In this document: one piece after another, positions 22,993 through 36,137 of the stretch
How positions within the stretch are numbered: the stretch's first letter is position 1
How the letters are laid out: the number at the start of each line of letters is the position of its first letter
Source: Isoetes taiwanensis
Lineage: Eukaryota; Streptophyta; Lycopodiopsida; Isoetales; Isoetaceae
Assembly (NCBI GenBank): GCA_021234155.1
Contig: JAJEKV010000002.1
Span: 21,727,726 to 21,791,725 of the forward strand
Direction of reading: 5' to 3'
Length of the DNA: 64,000 nt
The notes under the pieces: model-generated
Seen by the model: only the letters and a program-made list of their open reading frames with translations
Databases searched by the model: none
Told to the model about the DNA's origin: nothing
Program-made: the position numbers and the translations under genes

Positions 22993-25900
22993 GTATGCAT
23001 GTTGCTTGAGGACCTCCCTTAAAAAGAGTTAACTGGAGGCTTTCCCGTGAGTTACATTAATTGTGCTTTAATTTCTTAAACTTTTATAATGCATGCCGAA
23101 TTTTTTTACTCAATTGGGGGTAGAATGACCTTAAAACTACTTGTATTATTTCCCTAGATGTTTCTAAATGTATCCCTAAAGTGTGGACTCATGTATTGAT
23201 GATGAGTTCAAATATTCCTAGATTGAGGTTAATTTTGACTTGTTTAAGTCCATGGTCCTTATGAGGACATAACCAATAATTTGAGTGCATTCTGAGAACC
23301 TTTCGGAGTTCTCTAATTGCACCATACCTACTCTATTTTGATCTATAAAATGGCCTTGAAAAACCATCAAACATTCCTTTAGGTTTGTATTTACCTTTGA
23401 GTTATGTTTTCAAGCGATAACTTAACTCTGAATTATACCACATTGAGTTGTATTTATAGCAGGGGGCTGCTTTAGTCTGGCATGCACCTGAATATTCTCT
23501 GCTCTGCCCGAGCTAATACCAAATCAATAAAGTCATAAGGGAATGCTTTCCTTGCTATTAAATTAAATTATTTCTGAACTTGTATTTATCATTTATCATT
23601 CAAGATGAGGAATGAATGAAATCGGCATCCGGAAGGCCGTAGCATCGTGCAAGGCTATGCCCAATGCACCCTTGCAAATCGTATATTCCTTAAGAGTTTG
23701 CCTTAGAATTTTCTGAGCTCTGAGCTCTGCTAGCACGGATTATGGAGTAGATGTTCTTGAGGACGAATTCTCTCTTTCTGAAGTGTATAAGCTGAAGTGT
23801 ATAAGCTGAACTGGTATGAGGCACATGCGGCACAGCTGGATAGAGTAATCACATTATGTATGCAAGGAATTGTTTTGAAAGATTGCATATGGAAACCTAG
23901 GGCAAATAATGCAAGCAGGGCTGGCTTCAGTGATCAACATTAATATCATATTCTTCCATTAAGCAAAGCTATGGAAAACGTCTGATTAGGTTCCAGGGTC
24001 CGAGATGGAAGACATCTTTTGATCTGGCACTGGCACTGTGGTTAACCAGGTATGGCATTATATTTTTCCAAAATAGCTAAGAAAATTCGTTATTAGCAGT
24101 GCAAGAATACAGATGTTAGTCATGGCATGCAATCATGACTTAATCTGAACTTAAAGATCTGAGAAGGGAATGTTTTCTAGTTCGTTAAATGCCTAAAACA
24201 GGTTTGTTTTTAGGTGGTTATCCATTAATTGATTTAAGGGTCTGGCTCTTATGACTTCTACTTAGATTTGGATTGATCGTATGAAGTAGTTGGTTATGGC
24301 CGTTGTTGTTGAAACCAGTTTAAGCATGCATTCGCACTTCCCCATTTGTAATGGAAAGATACTATTTATGTCTTCTGAGGTACTTGCCTTAGTGTCCCAA
24401 GTATTAAGACAAAGATTGTAATCTCAGGCTTTAAGTGCCGTTTAAAATATAGGTGGCCTTTAAAATATTAGAACAGTGATACTTAAAATGAGTATTTGCA
24501 TTACGCTCCAGCGATATTTTTCGTAATTATGTAGAGGTTCTTCTCTCTCAATGTTTTAAACTAGCTTGTTAATTTTTTCCTGTTCTCATTTAATCTTTTG
24601 GGCAAAAGGTTTACATTAGGTGATCGGTTGACAACCGAGAAGCCTAAGGTACCTTTTTGCCCTTGCATCTTTACCCTTATCGGGCTAATGATGTATTGAT
24701 TGTTGCAGTGCGGGCTTCTCTTCTTAATGTATTCCTTTTGTCCAATAGGTTTTAGATGAGCTGCAGACTTGGCATCAGAAGATGACTATCTCTGGAAGGA
24801 CTGAAGGCGTTAAAGTGTCTACAAATACATGAATTTGACTACCCATGTTGGAAATTGTTGCTTTATGTTTGCACCTTTAAAACGATGCTAAGGTACTCTG
24901 GTAATCTTTCTCGTTTTACAAAGGATTAAAACTTGATCTTGGCTGTTACTTTCTAGTTAGCTGGTAATGGGATCTCACATAAACCATTACTGTTTTGAAT
25001 GCCTATTAGGCTTTGTACCTAAGGTCTTTATCTTGCTGGCCAGGGTTGACTACAGGGTTGACTACATGCTGGATGATTGTATTTCTTACATGATTATATT
25101 GAATATTATAGCTGGTTTCTTGAACAAAAGCTCTCATTATTGTATATGCTACATTCTGACATAAATATACTGCTATAAAGTTTTTGAACAAGTCACACAT
25201 GGCCATTATTGATGGATGTTGAAAAGTTTTACTATGCTTATGTAACTTGGTGAAGCAGTTTTCTAGGGCTGATTCTTCTAGGGCTAATGGTCTTACCATT
25301 TCTATAGGACATCAAAGACCATAATCCTATTGGCACTATTTGAGGTTGTATTTTGGTATGATGGAATTATGATTACTGGTTGAAAACTGTTTTCCCTGGA
25401 TTTATGGTACCATCTTGGACCGAAAGGTTCATGTATGGCCAGATAAGACAGCGGAGGGATTGACCGATGCTGATGGTTTGCGCTAGGTTTAACTAGTTCA
25501 AGCCGTTTTTTCATGACATACGTGCATTGGTCTTATCGGTCTTTGCCATATTTCCTTGGTTAAGGTTAATTTTACAAGTTAATGCTTATGTAGTTTGATT
25601 GTAAACTATGGCTTAGATATCTTCGGATTCATCTTCATTAAGCTTTGCTTTTTTAATTTCTCATACTTCCGAGATATGTTTTCAGGCATTTTTATAAATC
25701 AAGAGGAGACCGAGTTCAAAATAGTAATTCTAACTTGGAACTCAGAACTTGAGTGCTCGGATTTTGATCAAGAGGAGATGGGTAATGAGCAGCTAAGCTA
25801 AAAGGGACTGTTTTCACAGTTTGCTATTTTGCACCAAATTTTAGTATTGGTGGTTTTGAGAAAATTCAAATACTCAAAATATGTTATTTGGCACCCTACT

Positions 25901-26672
25901 TGGAATCCAGAACTAGTGAGCTGATGTTTTTGATATCAATACATTTCAGTTATTCAAGTTGAAGTGACATGTTTGACATGTTATACGATATTATCATTCC
26001 ATGATTTGGTATATTAATGCAGGAAGATTTTGTGAATCTAGATGAGCCAGAGTTCAATAATTATTCCTATTTGGAATGCAACTTGTGATTTGTGAGATGG
26101 GAATTCTTCATTTATGCTTTGTGCAGCATAGTGTACTAATCCAAAAATTCTAAGGTATAATAATCGGTATTATACTTACAATATACTGCTGTTGTAAGTT
26201 GTGCATGTGCATTTTATGCCACTTGGCCTAGCATATATGGACTGTGGTCCAATACTGCCACTCGGCTTGACATGCCACTCGTCTGTATTATTATTTTCTA
26301 TGATTACCAAAGATATTACCAACTTGTTCCAGGAATTTATGGGCAGATGGTTTTGACGGATGGAAATTAAAAAAGAGACAACTTAAATATGTTGGGGAGA
26401 TTGACTTCCCATGCATCAAGTGCTCTCAACATCTACTTCTGAATTTGAGGTAACATTACTTTCAATCTTAGTCTCTATTACAAGAAATAAACGAGAATTT
26501 CTTATGCTATTTGATCATATCTTTTGCATTCTATTATTTTTCAAGTATTGGCAAACAGTTCTCATAAGGTGAGGCATGATTCCTGCATTTGTAGGGGTCT
26601 GCCGTCCCTATGAAAACTGTGTTGCAGGAAGAATATTGGCCTCTCCTTACGGTAGGAGGTAGGGTTTTTTTT
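22993..26672. repeat. Unit C, copy 2
   Basis: Full copy, 3680 bp, joined to copies 1 and 3 through GGGTTTTTTTTGTATGCATG. Differences from copy 1 concentrate at CAG/CTG-containing sites, such as 23915-23995 and 24500-24530. Confidence 0.92.
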
Positions 26673-28590
26673 GTATGCATGTTGCTTGAGGACCTCCCTT
26701 AAAAAGAGTTAACTGGAGGCTTTCCCGTGAGTTACATTAATTGTGCTTTAATTTCTTAAACTTTTATGATGCATGCCGAATTTTTTTTACTCAATTGGGG
26801 GTAGAATGACCTTAAAACTACTTGTATTATTTCCCTAGATGTTTCTAAATGTATCCCTAAAGTGTGGACTCATGTATTGATGATGAGTTCAAATATTCCT
26901 AGATTGAGGTTAATTTTGACTTGTTTAAGTCCATGGTCCTTATGAGGACATAACCAATAGGCTGAGTGCATTATAGAACATTGGAGTTCTCTAATTGCAC
27001 CATACCTACTCTATTTTGATCTATAAAATGGCCTTGAAAAACCATCAAACATTCCTTTAGGTTTGTATTTACCTTTGAGTTATGTTTTAAGCGATAACTT
27101 AACTCAATTATACCACATTGAGTTGTATTTATAATAGGGGCTGCTTTAGTCCGGCATGCACTGAATATTTCTCTTTCCGCCGAGCTAATACCAAATCAAT
27201 AAAGTCATAAGGGAATGCTTTCCTTGCTATTAAATTAAATTATTTCTGAACTTGTATTTATCATTTATCATTCAAGATGAGGAATGAATGAAATCGGCAT
27301 CCGGAAGGCCGTAGCATCGTGCAAGGCTATGCCCAATGCACCCTTGCAAATCGTATATTCCTTAAGAGTTTGCCTTAGAATTTTCTGAGCTCTGAGCTCT
27401 GCTAGCACGGATTATGGAGTAGATGTTCTTGAGGACGAATTCTCTCTTTCTGAAGTGTATAAGCTGAAGTGTATAAGCTGAACTGGTATGAGGCACATGC
27501 GGCACAGCTGGATAGAGTAATCACATTATGTATGCAAGGAATTGTTTTGAAAGATTGCATATGGAAACCTAGGGCAAATAATGCAAGCAGGGCTGGCTTC
27601 GGTGATCAGCATTAATATCATATTCTTCCATTAAGCAAAGCTATGGAAAATGTCTGATTAGGTTCCAGGGTCCGAGATGGAAGACATCTTTTAATCCGCA
27701 ATGCTTTGTGGTTAACCAGGTATGGCATTATATTTTTCCAAAATAGCTAAGAAAATTCGTTATTAGCAGTGCAAGAATACAGATGTTAGTCATGGCATGC
27801 AATCATGACTTAATCTGAACTTAAAGATCTGAGAAGGGAATGTTTTCTAGTTCGTTAAATGCCTAAAACAGGTTTGTTTTTAGGTGGTTATCCATTAATT
27901 GATTTAAGGGTCTGGCTCTTATGACTTCTACTTAGATTTGGATTGATCGTATGAAGTAGTTGGTTATGGCCGTTGTTGTTGAAACTAGTTTAAGCATGCA
28001 TTCGCACTTCCCCATTTGTAATGGAAAGATACTATTTATGTCTTCTGAGGTACTTGCCTTAGTGTCCCAAGTATTAAGACAAAGATTGTAATCTCAGGCT
28101 TTAAGTGCCGTTTAAAATATAGGTGGCCTTTAAAATATTAGAACAGTGATACTTAAAATGAGTATTTGCATTCTGCTCACTGATATTTCTCTCTCAATGT
28201 TTTAAACTAGCTTGTTAATTTTTTCCTGTTCTCATTTAATCTTTTGGGCAAAAGGTTTACATTAGGTGATCGGTTGACAACCGAGAAGCCTAAGGTACCT
28301 TTTGGCCCTTGCATCTTTACCCTTATCAGGCTAATGATGTATTGATTGGCTGCAGGTACGGGCTTCTCTTCTTAATGTATTCCTTTTGTCCAATATGTTT
28401 TAGATGAGCTGCAGACTTGGCATCAGAAGATGACTATCTCTGGAAGGACTGAAGGCGTTAAAGTGTCTACAAATACATGAATTTGACTACCCATGTTGGA
28501 AATTGTTGCTTTATGTTTGCACCTTTAAAACGATGCTAAGGTACTCTGGTAATCTTTCTCGTTTTACAAAGGATTAAAACTTGATCTTGG
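26673..28590. repeat. Unit C, copy 3, left part
   Basis: Left 1.9 kb of a unit interrupted at 28590; the right part resumes at 31820. It lacks about 20 bp near 28187 that the other copies have. Confidence 0.9.
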
Positions 28591-29040
28591 CAATCAACAC
28601 ATAACTATCATTAACATTAATTAATACAAACCATTGCATCCAACACATTTAAAATAAAATCCCCCTGAAACCCCCTTTGGTTTGGGTGCATATTCACACG
28701 GGGGGTGACTCCGGGCATCGAGAGCTGTTGGATAGGCATATTCACCCCTTATTCCTTAATCTACACCGTACACAAAGTTCCTCATTTGTGGGGTATGGAT
28801 GTATAGGATTTGGTATACTGTATAACAAAATTTGTAAAATACTATAAGATTTGAGGTAATGTACTATATGGTATTGATTTTGTACGTGCAAAACATGATT
28901 TTAGGGGCTCTCGCCCCCCACGTCACCCCCCGTGTGAATATGCACCCAAACCAAAAGGGGTTTTGTGGGGATTTTATTTTAAATGTGTTGGATGCAATGG
29001 TTTGTATTAATTAATGTTAATGATAGTTATGTGTTGATTG
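28591..29040. mobile_element. Fold-back MITE with ~125-bp terminal inverted repeats
   Basis: The left end CAATCAACACATAACTATCA and the right end TGATAGTTATGTGTTGATTG are reverse complements. Pairing continues for about 125 bp on each side with a few mismatches, leaving an AT-rich middle of about 200 bp. There is no ORF. No matching target duplication is visible at the two edges, so superfamily assignment is open. It forms the left edge of the 3.2-kb insertion in unit C copy 3. Confidence 0.9.
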
Positions 29041-30059
29041 CTATATTAAAAAAAAATTTGGGCCCTTCGGGCCCTTAAGAAGGAATTTCACATGTAGAAA
29101 CAATGATACAAACTATACTATACTTAATGTTAGAAACAATGAGAGAGACTTTATTAAATGAGGCAGAGAAATGGAACAAAATAGCAAGAATCCTCCTCTA
29201 GGTTGAGTGAATGGCAAGAATCCTCCTCTAGGTTGAGTTGAATGCCATGGAGAAACGTAATTCACCTAGTGTCTTTGGTAAATTTAAAGAAAAAAAAGAA
29301 AAAAACTACGGTGATGTATAATAATAAAAGAGCAAGAAGAATGAGTAAAGTAAAGAACCAAGTTGAGAAACAAAGAATGGTATAAAAATAGAATTTGATT
29401 CTTCACCACAACATTGTATCCTGTATATGAATGGCATAAAAGCATAATTTGTCTCTTCATCACAATGCTACGAAGAGCAACTGCAATTTTTTAAATAGTT
29501 TTGCACCTAATTCATGTGCATGAAATTCCTGGATGGAGCGATGGCTTAGAGCCATAGTAAACTTGGTCTGGAATTTGAACCCAGAGTTTAACCATCCATC
29601 ATGATATGAGTTGAACATAGTGCTACATAAGATAACAGGCTTGACAATTGCACCAAAATAGAGTATTTTGAAATAGAGTGTTTGAAGATTCATTCCTGCA
29701 TAAGAAATGTCTCAGGAGAACAAACAAGGATACAATTAATATCGTCTATTCCACTGCAATGCAATAATGAAAGCCACACTTACTGGATATATAGCATTTG
29801 GAGCCATCAGCTTCTCGTTCCATTAAATTGGCGGCTAGCAAGAACAATCTGACCTGCAAGGCAAAACACATCATGTTATCACCTGATCCAATACCTGGTG
29901 GAAAACACGATGGGCTTGCATATATATCAAATCAAAATGACCCTCGATGCCAAACAAGGATTCTTTTGGAGAATCTGAAATTCTTTGCTTCAAATGAGTT
30001 CATACATCTACAAGCATATGTGAAATTACTCCCTGTCACAAGCCTGTAAGAGAGATGTA
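29041..30059. other. No gene recognised; GGGCCC palindrome
   Basis: Begins with a GGGCCCTTCGGGCCC palindrome next to the MITE. A direct repeat of GCAAGAATCCTCCTCTAGGT lies near 29182-29240. Otherwise AT-rich with nothing recognisable. Confidence 0.4.
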
Positions 30060-30720
30060 ACCCATGGCACTGCATAATCTGAGAGCAAGAAAGAGTCCAT
30101 ACAGCAAAAACTGGCCAATTCCTAGAAGTCTTGTCGGGCGCATCCTATTTCTTTGGAAGGACCACGGCCCACACAAGTCTTTGCAACTAGAAAGCCAAAG
30201 TATAGAACATGCTGTTGTCTTCGGGGATTGAAAATGCTGCGAGGATAGGTTTGCCAGCTTGCAAAGATCAAAGAAACGCCAAGACCAACTAGAGTGTTAA
30301 ACATAGCTCCTGCATATCAGCCAGACATTGCAATCTGCACTCCATCTCCTTGATCATGGCAAGCAATTGCAATATTTTCCATTAAATCCCCCATGGAGTT
30401 ATCCCAGGCTAGGACTGTAAGTCCAAGTATAGCAGGGTCTATATCTAAAATAATACCCAGGCTCACTAGTGCGACCACCAATTCTTCAAAGAATTCTTGC
30501 AAATTAAAATTCTACAAATTATTAAGTTGAGAATATGGTGCACACATTACTATCAAAGTTCGAGACATACATAAATCTTGTTGGCAGCCCACAAAGATAA
30601 AAACAAGCCACACAGTAGAGCCAACCAAAGATTTTGAAGAGAATTAAAAGCTTTTGTAATATAGACAACCATATAAGACCAAAAAATCAAAGGGCTTGGT
30701 AGAATAAGCATATACACAAT
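30060..30720 (-). pseudogene. Cation/calcium exchanger (CCX) 3' end, broken
   Basis: Minus-strand frame from about 30502 reads [20 protein letters not shown] then [20 protein letters not shown] and [12 protein letters not shown] stands where the family has Cys, and the frame continues YAGAMFNTLVGLGVSLIFAS. A frameshift near 30165 is followed by RMRPTRLLGIGQFLLYGLFL and ALRLCSAM. GLTVLAWGNSxGDL and CYAGxxFNTLxGLG are the second alpha-repeat of plant vacuolar cation/Ca2+ exchangers (Na+/Ca2+ exchanger family). Upstream, 30720-30550 gives a hydrophobic frame (PSPLIFWSYMVVYITKAFNS) that could be a preceding membrane segment. At least one stop and one frameshift make it a pseudogene unless they are sequence errors. 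It sits inside the insertion that splits unit C copy 3. Confidence 0.85.
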
Positions 30721-30989
30721 TCAGCCGACTCGGCGGTCTTGATCACATGTTCAAAGCAGTAAGGAAAGGGCCATCAGCAAATTAGGTTTATTTCTCCCTG
30801 TTTTATTTGTGGATGCATGAATGCCGATATCAAAAGCTTTCTTTGTCTTTGCGCAGTTCTTCCCATGAAGGAAGACTACGATAATTTGAAAAAACATTCT
30901 TCCATAAGGGAATGGCACCATCCTCCTTATCCTACCGTTCAAGGAAAAACACTCCGTCTCGACACGCATAATATTTGCATTGCTAGCAA

Positions 30990-31560
30990 ATAACTATTTC
31001 ATCTGTGAAAATCTTAAAACCCGGTTTCTTGACATGGGCATAGCTCGACAAAAAAAAAAAAAACACTGATTTCCATTTCTTGGTGCAATGGCGAGGGGAC
31101 AAGTTCATACGGTTGGTTGAAGATAGATCTTTGGAAGCCCACTAGACAAGGCCGTAATTCAAAATCCCCATTGTAACAAAATAGCTCGGGATGAAACCCG
31201 ACCTCCGGGAAAAGCAGCTTAGACAAGGCCGTAATTAAGCACTCCAAGGAAAAGAGGGAGTCCATATTAGCCTTTGGTCTATGAGAAAGAAAGAGAAGGG
31301 ACATTGCAAAAGAGCTAACATTCACCTAGTCGATCAAATAATATGCAACAAAATCCCCCACTGTAACAAAATAGCTTAGGATGAAACCCGACCTCCGGGC
31401 TTACCGAGACAAGCCGCTCTCTCGGCCATTGTTGCCTTGAAACCCACCAGACCATGCCATGGAAACTTGGAATATGTAGCACAAACTGTTGAAGCAAGCA
31501 TCCGGCCGCATCATCCTCTGCCACTCCAAATCTGTTTCCACTCTGATCACAATAACATTA
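30990..31560. repeat. Imperfect internal direct repeat
   Basis: The phrase TGTAACAAAATAGCT..GGATGAAACCCGACCTCCGGG occurs at about 31168 and again at about 31357, roughly 190 bp apart. The short minus-strand frames over it (PEVGFHPELFCYNGDF, PEVGFHPKLFCYSGGF) are similar because of the repeat. No known gene is recognised. Confidence 0.5.
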
Positions 31561-31819
31561 ATTTTTAGCAAGAATGCCCTGAAATGCTATCCACGAGGCT
31601 TGCATGTTCAGCCCCTAAAATAAAAAGAGGGCTTTTGTTGTGAGCCCTTGGATGTTGAACCATTGGAAAAAAAAAAAGCTAAATCAACGACTAAGAAATA
31701 GTGCACTCTAGATGTACGCATTAGTACATCCATTCGAATACGCCATAAAATCTTAGGAAAACCTTTGTAAAAAGCGTACAAAAACACAAAAAAAACCCCC
31801 TGTTATTATGCTACATATT

Positions 31820-33539
31820 AGTTAGCTGGTAATGGGATCTCACATAAACCATTACTGTTTTGAATGCCTATTAGGCTTTGTACCTAAGGTCTTTATCTTG
31901 CTGGCCAGGGTTGACTACAGGGTTGACTACATGCTGGATGATTGTATTTCTTACATGATTATATTGAATATTATAGCTGGTTTCTTGAATAAAAGCTCTC
32001 ATTATTGTATATGCTACATTCTGACATAAATATACTGCTATAAAGTTTTTGAAAAAGTCACACATGGCCATTATTGATGGATGTTGAAAAGTTTTACTAT
32101 GCTTATGTAACTTGGTGAAGCAGTTTTCTAGGGCTGATTCTTCTAGGGCTAATGGTCTTACCATTTCTATAGGACATCAAGGACCATAATCCTATTGGCA
32201 CTATTTGAGGTTGTATTTTGGTATGATGGAATTATGATTACTTGGTTGGCTGTTTTCCCCCGGATTTATGGTACCATCTTGGACCGAAAGGTTCATGTAT
32301 GGCCAGATAAGACAGCGGAGGGATTGACCGATGCTGATGGTTTGCGCTAGGTTTAACTAGTTCAAGCCGGTTTTTTTCATGACACTTCTGTGCATTGGTC
32401 TTATCAGTGCTGCCATATTTCCTTGGTTAAGGTTAATTTTACAAGTTAATGCTTATGTAGTTTGATTGTAAACTATGGCTTAGATATCTTCGGATTCATC
32501 TTCATTAAGCTTTGCTTTTTTAATTTCTCATACTTCCGAGATATGTTTTCAGGCATTTTTATAAATCAAGAGGAGACCGAGTTCAAAATAGTAATTCTAA
32601 CTTGGAACTCAGAACTTGAGTGCTCGGATTTTGATCAAGAGGAGATGGGTAATGAGCAGCTAAGCTAAAAGGGACTGTTTTCACAGTTTGCTATTTTGCA
32701 CCAAATTTTAGTATTGGTGGTTTTGAGAAAATTCAAATACTCAAAATATGTTATTTGGCACCCTACTTGGAATCCAGAACTAGTGAGCTGATGTTTTTGA
32801 TATCAATACATTTCAGTTATTCAAGTTGAAGTGACATGTTTGACATGTTATACGATATTATCATTCCATGATTTGGTATATTAATGCAGGAAGATTTTGT
32901 GAATCTAGATGAGCCAGAGTTCAATAATTATTCCTATTTGGAATGCAACTTGTGAGCTGTGAGATGGGAATTCTTCATTTATGCTTTGTGCAGCATAGTG
33001 TACTAATCCAAAAATTCTAAGGTATAATAATCGGTATTATACTTACAATATACTGCTGTTGTAAGTTGTGCATGTGCATTTTATGCCACTTGGCCTAGCA
33101 TATATGGACTGTGGTCCAATACTGCCACTCGGCTTGACATGCCACTCGGCTGTATTATTATTTTCTATGATTACCAAAGATATTACCAACTTGTTCCAGG
33201 AATTTATGGGCAGATGGTTTTGACGGATGGAAATTAAAAAAGAGACAACTTAAATATGTTGGGGAGATTGACTTCCCATGCATCAAGTGCTCTCAACATC
33301 TACTTCTGAATTTGAGGTAACATTACTTTCAATCTTAGTCTCTATTACAAGAAATAAACGAGAATTTCTTATGCTATTTGATCATATCTTTTGCATTCTA
33401 TTATTTTTCAAGTATTGGCAAACAGTTCTCATAAGGTGAGGCATGATTCCTGCATTTGTAGGGGTCTGCCGTCCCTATGAAAACTGTGTTGCAGGAAGAA
33501 TATTGGCCTCTCCTTACGGTAGGAGGTAGGGTTTTTTTT
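31820..33539. repeat. Unit C, copy 3, right part
   Basis: Resumes unit C at AGTTAGCTGGTAATGGG after the 3229-bp insertion. About 12 bp of the unit (CTGTTACTTTCT in copy 2) are missing at the break. It runs into copy 4 through the same T-run junction as other copies. Confidence 0.9.
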
Positions 33540-36050
33540 GTATGCATGTTGCTTGAGGACCTCCCTTAAAAAGAGTTAACTGGAGGCTTTCCCGTGAGTT
33601 ACATTAATTGTGCTTTAATTTCTTAAACTCTTATGATGCATGCCGAATTTTTTTACTCAATTGGGGGTAGAATGACCTTAAAACTACTTGTATTATTTCC
33701 CTAGATGTTTCTAAATGTATCCCTAAAGTGTGGACTCATGTATTGATGATGAGTTCAAATATTCCTAGATTGAGGTTAATTTTGACTTGTTTAAGTCCAT
33801 GGTCCTTATGAGGACATAACCAATAGGCTGAGTGCATTCTGAGAACATTGGAGTTCTCTAATTGCACCATACCTACTCTATTTTGATCTATAAAATGGCC
33901 TTGAAAAACCATCAAACATTCCTTTAGGTTTGTATTTACCTTTGAGTTATGTTTTCAAGCGATAACTTAACTCTGAATTATACCACATTGAGTTGTATTT
34001 ATAGCAGGGGGCTGCTTTAGTCTGGCATGCACCTGAATATTCTCTGCTCTGCCCGAGCTAATACCAAATCAATAAAGTCATAAGGGAATGCTTTCCTTGC
34101 TATTAAATTAAATTATTTCTGAACTTGTATTTATCATTTATCATTCAAGATGAGGAATGAATGAAATCGGCATCCGGAAGGCCGTAGCATCGTGCAAGGC
34201 TATGCCCAATGCACCCTTGCAAATCGTATATTCCTTAAGAGTTTGCCTTAGAATTTTCTGAGCTCTGAGCTCTGCTAGAACGGATTATGGAGTAGATGTT
34301 CTTGAGGACGAATTCTCTCTTTCTGAAGTGTATAAGCTGAAGTGTATGTTTGAACCGGTATGAGGCACATGCGTAATGAGATGGATAGAGTAATCACATT
34401 ATGTATGCAAGGAATTGTTTTGAAAGATTGCATATGGAAACCTAGGGCAAATAATGCAAGCAGGGGTGGCCCGATTGATCGGCATTAATATCATATTCTT
34501 CCATTAAGCAAAGCTATGGAAAACGTCGATTAGGTTCGTGGTCCGAGATGGAAGACATCTTTTGATCCGCACCGCGCAATCGTGGTTAACCAGGTATGGC
34601 ATTATATTTTTCCAAAATAGCTAAGAAAATTCGTTATTAGCAGTGCAAGAATACAGATGTTAGTCATGGCATGCAATCATGACTTAATCTGAACTTAAAG
34701 ATCTGAGAAGGGAATGTTTTCTAGTTCGTTAAATGCCTAAAACAGGTTTGTTTTTAGGTGGTTATCCATTAATTGATTTAAGGGTCTGGCTCTTATGACT
34801 TCTACTTAGATTTGGATTGATCGTATGAAGTAGTTGGTTATGGCCGTTGTTGTTGAAACCAGTTTAAGCATGCATTCGCACTTCCCCATTTGTAATGGAA
34901 AGATACTATTTATGTCTTCTGAGGTACTTGCCTTAGTGTCCCAAGTATTAAGACAAAGATTGTAATCTCAGGCTTTAAGTGCCGTTTAAAATATAGGTGG
35001 CCTTTAAAATATTAGAACAGTGATACTTAAAATGAGTATTTGCATTCTGCTCACTGATATTTCTGTAATTATGTAGAGGTTCTTCTCTCTCAATGTTTTA
35101 AACTAGCTTGTTAATTTTTTCCTGTTCTCATTTAATCTTTTGGGCAAAAGGTTTACATTAGGTGATCGGTTGACAACCGAGAAGCCTAAGGTACCTTTTG
35201 GCCCTTGCATCTTTACCCTTATCAGGCTAATGATGTATTGATTGGCTGCAGGTACGGGCTTCTCTTCTTAATGTATTCCTTTTGTCCAATAGGTTTTAGA
35301 TGAGCTGCAGACTTGGCATCAGAAGATGACTATCTCTGGAAGGACTGAAGGCGTTAAAGTGTCTACAAATACATGAATTTGACTACCCATGTTGGAAATT
35401 GTTGCTTTATGTTTGCACCTTTAAAACGATGCTAAGGTACTCTGGTAATCTTTCTCGTTTTACAAAGGATTAAAACTTGATCTTGGATGTTACTTTCTAG
35501 TTAGCTGGTAATGGGATCTCACATAAACCATTACTGTTTTGAATGCCTATTAGGCTTTGTACCTAAGGTCTTTATCTTGCTGGCCAGAGTTGACTACAGG
35601 GTTGACTACATGCTGGATGATTGTATTTCTTACATGATTATATTGAATATTATAGCTGGTTTCTTGAACAAAAGCTCTCATTATTGTATATGCTACATTC
35701 TGACATAAATATACTGCTATAAAGTTTTTGAAAAAGTCACACATGGCCATTATTGATGGATGTTGAAAAGTTTTACTATGCTTATGTAACTTGGTGAAGC
35801 AGTTTTCTAGGGCTGATTCTTCTAGGGCTAATGGTCTTACCATTTCTATAGGACATCAAGGACCATAATCCTATTGGCACTATTTGAGGTTGTATTTTGG
35901 TATGATGGAATTATGATTACTGGTTGAAAACTGTTTTCCCTGGATTTATGGTACCATCTTGGACCGAAAGGTTCATGTATGGCCAGATAAGACAGCGGAG
36001 GGATTGACCGATGCTGATGTTTGCGCTAGGTTTAACTAGTTCAAGCCGGT
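33540..36050. repeat. Unit C, copy 4, truncated at a T-run
   Basis: About two-thirds of the unit. It ends at TTCAAGCCGG followed by a 14-base T-run, where the other copies continue TTTTTTTCATGACA. After the T-run comes unrelated sequence with a starch-synthase exon. Confidence 0.9.
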
Positions 36051-36137
36051 TTTTTTTTTTTTATTGGTTTGAATACATTGCTCTTTCATTTATGTGTTTA
36101 TTGATAGTTGAATCCCCTTCTTCTTTTGGTTTTCAAG

